This document shows, one piece after another, positions 1 to 6,468 of a stretch of 10,000 nt of DNA (positions within the stretch are counted from its first letter, which is position 1; each line of letters starts with the position of its first letter). Made by a program: the position numbers and the translations under genes. Below the pieces are notes generated by a model. That model saw only the letters and a list, made by a program, of their open reading frames with translations. It had not been told where the DNA came from and ran no database searches. Origin of the DNA: Candidatus Hydrogenedens sp. (GTDB lineage: Bacteria > Hydrogenedentota > Hydrogenedentia > Hydrogenedentales > Hydrogenedentaceae). Where the stretch lies: positions 1 through 10,000 of the forward strand of contig JAIWNQ010000132.1 of NCBI GenBank assembly GCA_020216745.1, read 5' to 3'.

Positions 1-18
1 TGTAAAATACTTGCAAAA

Positions 19-47
19 TTGACAAATATATGATAATATGTTATTAT
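19..47 (+). promoter_or_regulatory. Sigma-70-type promoter with extended -10
   Basis: A perfect -35 hexamer TTGACA lies at 19-24. A 17-base spacer separates it from a -10 hexamer TATTAT (five of six consensus) at 42-47. The spacer ends in TGT (39-41), which gives the TGn extended -10 element. Transcription should start near 53-54, leaving a leader of about 45 bases before the lipoprotein start at 99. This is the best promoter in the window and implies vigorous housekeeping-sigma transcription of the lipoprotein gene. The call rests on sequence match only. Confidence 0.75.
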
Positions 48-86
48 CACATAAACAACATATATAACCAAAAAATAAGAAACGTT

Positions 87-93
87 AGGAGGA
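87..93 (+). promoter_or_regulatory. Shine-Dalgarno site that fixes the lipoprotein start at 99
   Basis: AGGAGGA sits five bases before the ATG at 99. It decides between that ATG and an in-frame ATG at 30, which lies inside the promoter and would precede the transcription start. The codons between 30 and 98 also encode a polar, basic stretch that would spoil the lipoprotein signal peptide. Confidence 0.85.
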
Positions 94-98
94 AGGTT

Positions 99-2867
99 AT
101 GAAAAGCACAAAGTTATTACTCATGAGTCTTGCTGTATTCATTCTAATTACAGCCTCAGGATGTAGACCAACTCTTTTCTTGGAGCCATCCACTTTGGAT
201 TTTGGTAGCTCCGAAACAACAAAAACATTTGAGGTATGGAATGGTAGTGTAAACACTACTATGAATTTTCAGATTTCAAAAGACCAAACATGGATTACAA
301 TTAATCCTGAATCTGGTTCCAGTAATGGACCATCAGATAGAAAGATAATCACAGTTCAGGTGTCCCGAGATGGGCTACAAAGCGGTCAATATACAGGAAC
401 AATAACAGCAAAATCGTCACGAGGTGGTTCTAAAACTGTTGAAGTAAAAATGACCGTTGGAACTCCCCAACCATCAGAAGGAGAAGGAAGCAAAGAGGGA
501 AGCAAAGAAGGAACTCAAGAAGGAACTCAGGAGGGAACCCAGGAAGGAACTCAAGAAGGAACTCAAGAAGGAACTCAGGAGGGAACCCAGGAAGGAACTC
601 AGGAGGGAACTCAAGAGGGAACTCAAGAGGGAACTCAAGAAGGAACCCAGGAAGGAACTCAAGAGGGAGAAATCGAAGGGCAACCGGAGTCCAATATATC
701 CATAACGGGCTGGATAAATGATACAGATACAAATCCTGTAGCATACGCAACTGTTGAATTAGTAAGTACAAGTTTTAAGGTAAATTCCGACCAAACTGGA
801 TTATACATAATAGAAGATGTCCCCAAAGGTACTTATGTGCTTTCTGTTAATAAAGAAGGGTATGCCCCTTATAGTGCTGAAGTTGAAGTCGGGGACATAC
901 TTCCAGTGACAGTAAATGTTATTCTCGTAAAACAAGTAAAAGTTCAGGATATCCCTAATATAGAAAGTGGTGCCACTGTTACAGACTCAAAAGGAAATGC
1001 CATAACAATTCCACCTAATTCAGTGTTTGATGAAGTTGGGAATCCCGTAACAGGTCCTGTTGAGGTATATATTACTCCTCTGGATTTCACTCAACCCAAT
1101 GATATTTTAGCCTTCCCAGGAGGTTTTCAGGGGGTTTCTACCAGCAAGCAAGGAGAACAAGTTGATTTAGAATCATATGGATTAGCAGACTTTACATTGA
1201 AACAGGACGGTAAAGAGATGAAATTAGACACTTCTGCAAAAGCAAATGAACCAGCGGAGATAACGCTTGACCTTCCCGATGATTCGCCCCTGAATGCCGG
1301 AGAGGAAGTACCCTTATGGTATTTTGATGAAGAAAAAGGGGTCTGGATAGAGTCTGGCAAAGGAACCGTTTATGATAAAGAAGGAAATAAATATTATAAA
1401 GCATCCATCCAGCACTTGTCATGGTGGAATTGTGATGCTCCTATTACGGAAAAAACCTGTATCCAGGGCTATATCAAAGATAAGGAAGGAAAACCTGTAA
1501 TGGGTGCAGTAGTTAAAGCAATTGGGGTCACATATAACGGGATGAATTTGGTCTATTCCGATATTACAGGTTTCTTCTGCATCGATGTCAAGGGGAATTC
1601 CAGAGTCATCATTGAAGTATATTTGGTCGGTTCTCAAATTCCTGTATATCAACAAGAAATTAATGCAAATACAATTGGATATTCATGTGAAACAGGTACC
1701 TGTATTGAACTTGGAGACATTACTGCAGAATTTAATAGTTGCATTCAGGGAACAGTTACGGATAGCGATGGGAATCCCTTAGAAAATGTGACCGTTCGTT
1801 CTTCCTCAGGAACAGAAACCATTACAGACGGGGCAGGGCATTATTGCCTTGAGGCGATTGGGGATATGCCCATTACAGTATATGTAATTAGTCGTCCTCC
1901 GGTAACTGTTGTTTCGCGAACAAATACTTCTTGTCCTGCAGGTGATTGTGTGGTCGCAGACATAAAGGTAGAATATCCCAAAGATGGTTCTTATGTCGGA
2001 ATTATGAACACAACTTTAAATAAACAAAACTTACTGGAAAAAGTAAACCAGTACTTAATTTCGTCCTCAGCAGTCTTTGCATCATTTGGGGAAAATCTGG
2101 TACCCCCAATAAATGACCAGTGTTCTGTTCAAACCTTCCAATATGAAATTTCACAAGAACAACAGAATTTGTCTCAGGGCCTTCCGCAGATTAATTGGTC
2201 AGGGCTTGACCCCGGTGCCCCCGGCTTGTTCCAGTCTGCAGGTAAATCGGTTGATATGGTGAGAATGTCAGATACATATTTTCAAGAATTAGGTATAGTT
2301 CAGCCATGGATGTATTCTATTTTTGTTCTGGATTATACGCAAACAATTTCTACAACAAGTACACAACCTAATTTTACTGCATCCTGGCCCGGTGGTTTTG
2401 ATATAGAGGAATTTTCAGTGAACGGGCAAATTCCGCCCCCGTTAGAAGTTACTTCTCCAGAAATAAAACAGAGTTCTGTTTATGGCTCAACTTTTGATTT
2501 CGACCCCAGTCAAGATTTGAACATAACATGGAACGCCCCCGTAACACCTGTTCCCGGAAGTTTTATCGAGGTGTCTCTCTCTGGAACAAGTTATACTTTC
2601 AATGAACAAGGGGAGGTAGTTAATGTAGTAGTTATTGAATGTACCCTCAATGATGATGGGTCTCATGTAATTTCAAAAGATTTACTACAACAACTACCTG
2701 TTGGGACTATTACACAACCCGCGTATATCGTTCTGACGATTTCTCGTTGTAACTTACAAGAATTTCCTGTCCCATTAGTAAAAGGCGGTAATGGGAAATT
2801 TGTAGTTACTGCACAAAATATGTTGTCAGCCATTAATTCCCCAAATATACCTATTCCTGTCAAATAG
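99..2867 (+). CDS. Secreted multidomain lipoprotein: BACON-like domain, (GTQE)13 spacer, carboxypeptidase-regulatory-like domains
   Basis: This is a 922-residue exported lipoprotein of unknown specific function. The N-terminus has two lysines, a hydrophobic core and a lipobox ending ASGC, with Cys22 as the lipidated residue. In order: a BACON-like beta-sandwich (about 26-120; starts with L-E-P-S-T-L-D-F-G and has W-I-T-I-N-P-E-S-G); an acidic Gly-Thr-Gln-Glu spacer (138-189); a carboxypeptidase-regulatory-like domain (about 199-285); a module resembling bacterial FAM171/ZU5-like regions (about 285-448), with a P-L-W-Y-F-D-E motif and ending in S-W-W-N-C-D; two more carboxypeptidase-regulatory-like domains (454-545 and 548-627), each with four cysteines; and about 295 C-terminal residues I do not recognise. 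No enzyme motif is visible. BACON and transthyretin-like domains are usually adhesion or carbohydrate-binding modules, so a surface binding role is likely but inferred. The gene has its own promoter and terminator. Confidence 0.8.
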   Translation: MKSTKLLLMSLAVFILITASGCRPTLFLEPSTLDFGSSETTKTFEVWNGSVNTTMNFQISKDQTWITINPESGSSNGPSDRKIITVQVSRDGLQSGQYTGTITAKSSRGGSKTVEVKMTVGTPQPSEGEGSKEGSKEGTQEGTQEGTQEGTQEGTQEGTQEGTQEGTQEGTQEGTQEGTQEGTQEGTQEGEIEGQPESNISITGWINDTDTNPVAYATVELVSTSFKVNSDQTGLYIIEDVPKGTYVLSVNKEGYAPYSAEVEVGDILPVTVNVILVKQVKVQDIPNIESGATVTDSKGNAITIPPNSVFDEVGNPVTGPVEVYITPLDFTQPNDILAFPGGFQGVSTSKQGEQVDLESYGLADFTLKQDGKEMKLDTSAKANEPAEITLDLPDDSPLNAGEEVPLWYFDEEKGVWIESGKGTVYDKEGNKYYKASIQHLSWWNCDAPITEKTCIQGYIKDKEGKPVMGAVVKAIGVTYNGMNLVYSDITGFFCIDVKGNSRVIIEVYLVGSQIPVYQQEINANTIGYSCETGTCIELGDITAEFNSCIQGTVTDSDGNPLENVTVRSSSGTETITDGAGHYCLEAIGDMPITVYVISRPPVTVVSRTNTSCPAGDCVVADIKVEYPKDGSYVGIMNTTLNKQNLLEKVNQYLISSSAVFASFGENLVPPINDQCSVQTFQYEISQEQQNLSQGLPQINWSGLDPGAPGLFQSAGKSVDMVRMSDTYFQELGIVQPWMYSIFVLDYTQTISTTSTQPNFTASWPGGFDIEEFSVNGQIPPPLEVTSPEIKQSSVYGSTFDFDPSQDLNITWNAPVTPVPGSFIEVSLSGTSYTFNEQGEVVNVVVIECTLNDDGSHVISKDLLQQLPVGTITQPAYIVLTISRCNLQEFPVPLVKGGNGKFVVTAQNMLSAINSPNIPIPVK
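510..665 (+). repeat. 13 tandem copies of a 12-bp unit encoding Gly-Thr-Gln-Glu
   Basis: Thirteen uninterrupted 12-base units follow the pattern GGA-ACY-CAR-GAR and differ only at third codon positions. They are preceded by degenerate Glu-Gly and Ser-Lys-Glu-Gly units (about 475-509) and followed by Gly-Glu-Ile-Glu-Gly. A higher-order repeat exists: 505-553 is identical to 553-601, a 49-base match at a 48-base offset, which points to recent duplication of a four-unit block. The product is an acidic, probably extended spacer that holds the N-terminal BACON-like domain away from the rest of the lipoprotein. The tract is a candidate for copy-number variation, and a change of whole units would keep the frame. 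Confidence 0.95.
1458..1979 (+). repeat. Intragenic domain duplication with a conserved four-cysteine pattern
   Basis: Two successive domains in the lipoprotein (residues 454-545 and 548-627) both begin with C-I-Q-G. Each then has a G-[FH]-[FY]-C-[IL] segment in the middle and ends with S-C-x4-C (SCETGTC and SCPAGDC). The body of each looks like a carboxypeptidase-regulatory or transthyretin-like fold (D-x-x-G-[KN]-P opening). The spacing suggests two disulfides per domain in an exported protein. The DNA is diverged, so the duplication is old. Confidence 0.7.
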
Positions 2868-2887
2868 TCTGTTAAAGCCTTTTAATG

Positions 2888-2930
2888 AAAGACTACGCCC
2901 TGCTTTTTAAGGAGGGTGTAGTCTTTTTAT
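2888..2930 (+). terminator. Strong Rho-independent terminator after the lipoprotein gene
   Basis: The left arm is 2888-2901 (AAAGACTACGCCCT) and the right arm 2913-2926. They form a 14-bp stem with a single G-U pair, an 11-base loop, and a T-rich tail running to 2930. It begins 20 bases after the stop codon. The A-run on the left arm also gives it some capacity on the other strand, but no gene points at it from the right. Confidence 0.9.
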
Positions 2931-3047
2931 TCCCTTTACTATGAACATTCACCACCAAATTTGAAATACCTTCCATCAGACCTGTAATTTATAAAGATAA
3001 AAGCATAACATAACTTAAAAATTATAAAGTTATAAGGATAAAAAGCT

Positions 3048-4832
3048 ATGCGATTTTTAATATGTACCTTTATTCTTCTTTTTGGAGAAAATATAATAGC
3101 GGAAAATCAGGTTCCATACGCTATTAATGTAATTGACATGGGGGCAAAAAATGATGGTTCAGCGGATGCGACACAGGTATTTCAACAGGCATTAGATAAA
3201 GCCAGTGAAATTGGGGGTGGCATGGTTCTTGTTCCTGCGGGAACATATAAAATTTTGGGCAATTTAAAAATTCCAGCAGGTGTAACATTACAGGGGACAT
3301 TTCGGACACCTCCCACTTCTCATTATCCCAACAAACCGAATTTGGTAGGGTCTGTTCTTCATGCGTATGCAGGAAAAAATCAACCAGAGGCAGAACCTTT
3401 TATTACCCTTGCTGGTAATAATGCTACATTAGCGGGATTTATCATATCCTACCCCGAATGGTCGAAAGATACGGTTCCTCCTATCCCTTATCCACCTGCA
3501 GTTTATTCAAAAGGGACAACAGATGTAGCAGTTTATGATTGCTGTATTATAAATCCCTATGAAGCGATTCACTTTCAAGACTCTGCCCGAATGATGATTC
3601 GGAATGTTTTTGGCTACCCATCATTTCGCGGATTATACATTGACGCATGCTATGATATTTCCCGTGTTGAAAACTGCCATTTCTGGCCCTTTGGCGTTAC
3701 CTACCAACCGAATGACCCGTATTGCCTCTGGATAAATGAGAATGGTACTGCTTTTGAATTTGCCCGAACGGATTGGCAATATGTCACTCATACTTTTTGT
3801 TTCGGTTATGGTGTAGGATATAAATTCTCAAAAACGAAAAATGGTGCCTGTAATGGCAGTTTTTTAGGGATAGGAGCGGATTGTTGTCGTCGTGCGGTAT
3901 TGGTCGAGGACTTACAACCTTTCGGTTTGCTAATAACTAATGGTGAGTTTGTAGGCAGATGGGAAAGTAGTGATTCTGCTGGTATTGAAATAGTTCCAGA
4001 GGCAGGGAATGGAAAAATTAGCCTTATCAATTGTGCCTTTTGGGGACCTTTAGACCGATGTATCTGGCATCGAAGTGCTAAAACACAGCTGACAGCCATC
4101 GGTACTAATTTTTGGGAATGGGATATTAATGGTAAAGGACACCCTGCAATTCAGGTTGACCGTGGAAAAGCCATTATTCAAGGGAACACCTTTGCTTTGG
4201 GGTTGCTACATGTGATAGTCAGCAAATACTGCACATCTGCTATTATCACTGGAAATCAGGCAGAAGGTGGGTTATTTGTTATCAATCATGCAGGTGAGAA
4301 AACACAGATGGCTATGAATGAACCGCCACCAAGCCCACCCAAAAAAAGTTGTTTGAAGAATTATATCCTGAAAATTGGCAGTGTAGGAGACCGAATTTTT
4401 GTTGACAACTGGCACGGTTCAGAAAATGGCTCCGAATGGAAAAAAGTCGGGGCTACAAAACGTTGGTCAAAAAAACAATCTATTATTCGTATACCTGTCA
4501 TACCTAACAAGGAATACACCCTCACTATTGATTTGTATATTCCATCACCAGCAAAACATCCTGATAATGCTATCTTATTAAATGATGAGAAGATTATATC
4601 TTTAGCAGATATAGAAGGTTTTCAAAAAGTAACAGCAAAAATACCTGCCCAACCAATGGATTTTATTATACTTAGTATCTGCTCAAATACATGGTCTCCT
4701 CAACAACAAGACCCATCATCAAGTGATAAACGTCAATTAGGTATTGCTGTAAGTGAAATTCAGATGAAAACATGTTTTGCACCAGGCAAACCATTCATAT
4801 TGAATAACCTCTTCAAATCCATTCCCAAATAA
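3048..4832 (+). CDS. Exported pectate-lyase-like beta-helix protein
   Basis: This 594-residue protein probably binds or cleaves a polysaccharide; the substrate cannot be read from sequence. A short hydrophobic N-terminus (about residues 3-18) looks like a weak signal peptide cleaved before E-N-Q-V. Residues 24-85 match the N-terminal cap of the pectate_lyase_3 family: I-D-M-G-A-K-N-D-G-S-A-D, then G-G-G-M-V-L-V-P-A-G-T-Y, then L-K-I-P-A-G-V-T-L-Q-G. Repeating beta-helix rungs follow to about 415 (N-C-x-F, I-x-G-N-x-F patterns). A Pro-rich hinge (425-432) leads to a separate beta-sandwich-like C-terminal domain (about 435-576). I cannot assign catalytic residues; many members of this fold are not lyases. 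AAGGA (3034-3038) lies nine bases before the ATG. No convincing promoter is seen in 2931-3047, and no terminator separates it from thiS. Confidence 0.75.
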   Translation: MRFLICTFILLFGENIIAENQVPYAINVIDMGAKNDGSADATQVFQQALDKASEIGGGMVLVPAGTYKILGNLKIPAGVTLQGTFRTPPTSHYPNKPNLVGSVLHAYAGKNQPEAEPFITLAGNNATLAGFIISYPEWSKDTVPPIPYPPAVYSKGTTDVAVYDCCIINPYEAIHFQDSARMMIRNVFGYPSFRGLYIDACYDISRVENCHFWPFGVTYQPNDPYCLWINENGTAFEFARTDWQYVTHTFCFGYGVGYKFSKTKNGACNGSFLGIGADCCRRAVLVEDLQPFGLLITNGEFVGRWESSDSAGIEIVPEAGNGKISLINCAFWGPLDRCIWHRSAKTQLTAIGTNFWEWDINGKGHPAIQVDRGKAIIQGNTFALGLLHVIVSKYCTSAIITGNQAEGGLFVINHAGEKTQMAMNEPPPSPPKKSCLKNYILKIGSVGDRIFVDNWHGSENGSEWKKVGATKRWSKKQSIIRIPVIPNKEYTLTIDLYIPSPAKHPDNAILLNDEKIISLADIEGFQKVTAKIPAQPMDFIILSICSNTWSPQQQDPSSSDKRQLGIAVSEIQMKTCFAPGKPFILNNLFKSIPK

Positions 4833-4856
4833 CCCTCTTGATAGGAGTAAACATAT

Positions 4857-5060
4857 ATGATCCGTGTCATTGTTAACGATGAAGAGACGTTACTCCCTGA
4901 TGGAGCCAATATAAGTACATTATTGAAAGAAAAAAATCTTGAAGGGAAAACGGTCGTTGTTGTAATAAATGATGAGATTGTGGAACATACAAAATATGAC
5001 ATAACCTACCTAAAAGAAGGCGACCAAATTGAAATTGTTCGGATTGTAGGAGGCGGTTAA
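4857..5060 (+). CDS. thiS: ThiS sulfur carrier protein for thiazole synthesis
   Basis: This is a 67-residue ubiquitin-like protein, the usual length for ThiS. It opens with a beta strand (I-R-V-I-V-N), has the V-V-V-V-I-N-D-E-I-V strand and the L-K-E-G-D-Q-I-E-I-V turn, and ends in R-I-V-G-G-G. In ThiS the C-terminal Gly-Gly is adenylated by ThiF and converted to a thiocarboxylate that donates sulfur to ThiG for the thiamine thiazole ring. AGGAG (4843-4847) precedes the ATG by nine bases. The gene lies 24 bases after the beta-helix gene and one base before thiE. A MoaD-like carrier is less likely given the size and the thiE neighbour. Confidence 0.88.
   Translation: MIRVIVNDEETLLPDGANISTLLKEKNLEGKTVVVVINDEIVEHTKYDITYLKEGDQIEIVRIVGGG
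5048..5053 (+). promoter_or_regulatory. thiE ribosome-binding site embedded in the last ThiS codons
   Basis: AGGAGG lies eight bases before the thiE ATG at 5062. It is formed by the final Val and Gly codons of thiS (GTA GGA GGC GGT TAA). The same bases therefore encode the essential ThiS C-terminal glycines and recruit ribosomes for thiE, which suggests translational coupling of the two genes. Confidence 0.8.
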
Positions 5061-5061
5061 G

Positions 5062-5712
5062 ATGACTTTAAAAGAACGAATGGAAAAATTTCAACAAACA
5101 GATTTATATGTCGTTATAACCGAAAAACTATGTAAAGGACGTTCTTCCCTCTATGTGCTTGAAGAATGCATGAAAGCAGGAGTTAAAATTGTACAATTCC
5201 GCGAGAAAGGTGGAGATGATCGCGAAAAATACGAAAAAGCCATTCAATTTCGGAATATCACCAACGATTATGGTTCCTTATTAATTATTGATGACCGAGT
5301 TGATTTGGCATTGGCAGTAAATGCGGATGGAGTACATTTAGGCCAAAAAGATTTACCCATTTATAAAATAAGAGAACTTGCACCAGAACTAATAATTGGT
5401 GCATCAACCCATAATTTAGAACAAGCCCTTACTGCACAAGAACAAAAAGCCTCATATGTAAATATTGGTCCTATTTTCCCTACACAAACAAAAACAGACA
5501 CAGCCACACCATTGGGACCTGATACCATAGGGAAAATAGCACCCTACTTAAAAATACCCTTTACATGTATGGGCGGTATTAAATTAGACAATATTGATTT
5601 GGTTCTTAAATATGGAGCACGTCACATTGCAGTTGTCACCGCAGTAACAGAGGCGGAAAATATTCAATATACCGTAAAACAAATAAGAGACAAAATCCTT
5701 TCTGTTCACTAA
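5062..5712 (+). CDS. thiE: Thiamine-phosphate synthase
   Basis: This 216-residue TIM-barrel enzyme condenses hydroxymethylpyrimidine diphosphate with the thiazole phosphate carboxylate to give thiamine phosphate. The length is typical. Visible family motifs are V-Q-F-R-E-K (44-49; Gln45, Arg47 and Lys49 for pyrimidine and diphosphate binding), I-D-D-R-V-D (76-81), A-D-G-V-H-L-G-Q-K-D-L-P (88-99), I-G-A-S-T-H (112-117), G-P-I-F-P-T-x-T-K (136-144) and M-G-G-I (170-173). The first Asp of I-D-D-R-V-D stands where Asn is more common. The start is fixed by AGGAGG at 5048-5053. Its operon partner is thiS; no riboswitch precedes the pair. Confidence 0.95.
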   Translation: MTLKERMEKFQQTDLYVVITEKLCKGRSSLYVLEECMKAGVKIVQFREKGGDDREKYEKAIQFRNITNDYGSLLIIDDRVDLALAVNADGVHLGQKDLPIYKIRELAPELIIGASTHNLEQALTAQEQKASYVNIGPIFPTQTKTDTATPLGPDTIGKIAPYLKIPFTCMGGIKLDNIDLVLKYGARHIAVVTAVTEAENIQYTVKQIRDKILSVH

Positions 5713-5761
5713 ATTAAAATGTTACATAGAAACCACAGAAAATAGATATACTGAGAATGAA

Positions 5762-5790
5762 TACTTAGAAATTAAATTTATTTCTTAGTA
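5762..5790 (+). terminator. Possible weak terminator after thiE
   Basis: TACTTAGAAAT (5762-5772) pairs with 5780-5790 in 10 of 11 positions around a seven-base loop. It is followed by a T-rich run (5792-5807). The stem is AT-rich and has an internal T-T mismatch, so it would be weak. Its place between the thiE stop and the next promoter is what a terminator would need. Confidence 0.4.
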
Positions 5791-5804
5791 CTTTCGTTTT
5801 ACTC

Positions 5805-5832
5805 TTTACAAAATTATTAAGTAAGATATAAT
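5805..5832 (+). promoter_or_regulatory. Sigma-70-type promoter for the 5873-8263 gene group
   Basis: TTTACA (5805-5810, five of six consensus) and a perfect TATAAT (5827-5832) are separated by 16 bases. The predicted start near 5839 leaves a leader of about 34 bases containing the Shine-Dalgarno AGGAG (5860-5864). This would begin a new transcription unit covering the membrane protein, the HisG homologue and the first glycosyltransferase. Confidence 0.7.
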
Positions 5833-5872
5833 AAGGTTTTGAAATCTATTATATTTTTTAGGAGAAAAATAT

Positions 5873-6427
5873 ATGATGGTATATTACGTCTTTTTTTACG
5901 GTGGTGATGCTATCATTTCATTACTCGTTTTTATTGTTTATATTCTTCTTATTATTGGTGCGATAAAAGAGTATCGTTGGATTCGCGGTCGCATTTCCCG
6001 AATGCAATTAGAGGGAGCAGTGATAATGTTTCTGGGAACAATTGCAAAATGGATTGTACTTAACCAGTTTTTTGGTTTAGACCGTCTACAAAGTGAGGAA
6101 TGGGCTTATTGGTTCAACCGTGGAGAACTCGGTTTATTTTTAGTTGGACTTATCTTGTTCGGACTGGGCTTTTTCTTATCTCGCAGACCACGACCAGGAC
6201 TTAAACCTTGGAATGCAGGTATTAAACGATTAACGATAATAAGTTTCATTCTTATATTAGGTTTCAGTATACTAACATGGTTTCACTTATATGCACGATG
6301 GTTTAATTTTGCATGGGAGTATGGTCGTGTACTTTTCAGCGTCGCTTTATATCCCTTCGCCATCGGTTACCTAAAACAAGAACGGAATCCTTCAGTACCA
6401 CCCCCTGAAATTAAGGACTTAATATAA
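5873..6427 (+). CDS. Five-helix membrane protein of unknown function
   Basis: I do not recognise this 184-residue protein. Five hydrophobic segments are visible at about residues 11-31, 46-66, 84-104, 118-139 and 148-167, so it is an integral inner-membrane protein. Basic loops (K-E-Y-R-W-I-R-G-R after helix 1, S-R-R-P-R-P-G-L-K-P after helix 3) would lie in the cytoplasm by the positive-inside rule, and a short Pro-rich tail ends the protein. It is rich in aromatic residues. AGGAG (5860-5864) is eight bases before the ATG at 5873 and eleven before a second, adjacent ATG at 5876. It is first after a good promoter and 41 bases ahead of the HisG homologue, so the two are probably co-transcribed. 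No catalytic motif is seen. Confidence 0.75.
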   Translation: MMVYYVFFYGGDAIISLLVFIVYILLIIGAIKEYRWIRGRISRMQLEGAVIMFLGTIAKWIVLNQFFGLDRLQSEEWAYWFNRGELGLFLVGLILFGLGFFLSRRPRPGLKPWNAGIKRLTIISFILILGFSILTWFHLYARWFNFAWEYGRVLFSVALYPFAIGYLKQERNPSVPPPEIKDLI

Positions 6428-6468
6428 TTATTAACACAAAAAACTTAGATAGTATTAGGAATAAAGAG

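Noticed and set aside
30..98. Upstream in-frame ATG at 30 as the lipoprotein start
   Set aside because: It lies between the -35 and -10 elements, before the predicted transcript start, and has no ribosome-binding site. The ATG at 99 has AGGAGGA and begins a clean lipoprotein signal peptide.
430..771. Overlapping open frames on both strands across the 12-bp repeat (for example 457-705 plus and 430-771 or 474-683 minus)
   Set aside because: The repeat unit contains no stop codon in these frames, so they stay open automatically. Their products are low-complexity (Glu-Lys-Leu or Phe-Leu-Pro-Glu runs) and lie within a well-supported lipoprotein gene.
2961..2995. TTGAAA and TATAAA as a promoter for the beta-helix gene
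   Set aside because: The spacing is 23 bases, too long for sigma-70. Nearer -10 candidates match only three of six positions.
5751..5756. CTGAGA motif suggesting a TPP riboswitch
   Set aside because: It lies downstream of thiE, not upstream of thiS. No other conserved riboswitch block (such as the ACCTGA element or its pairing helices) is nearby, so it is a chance match.
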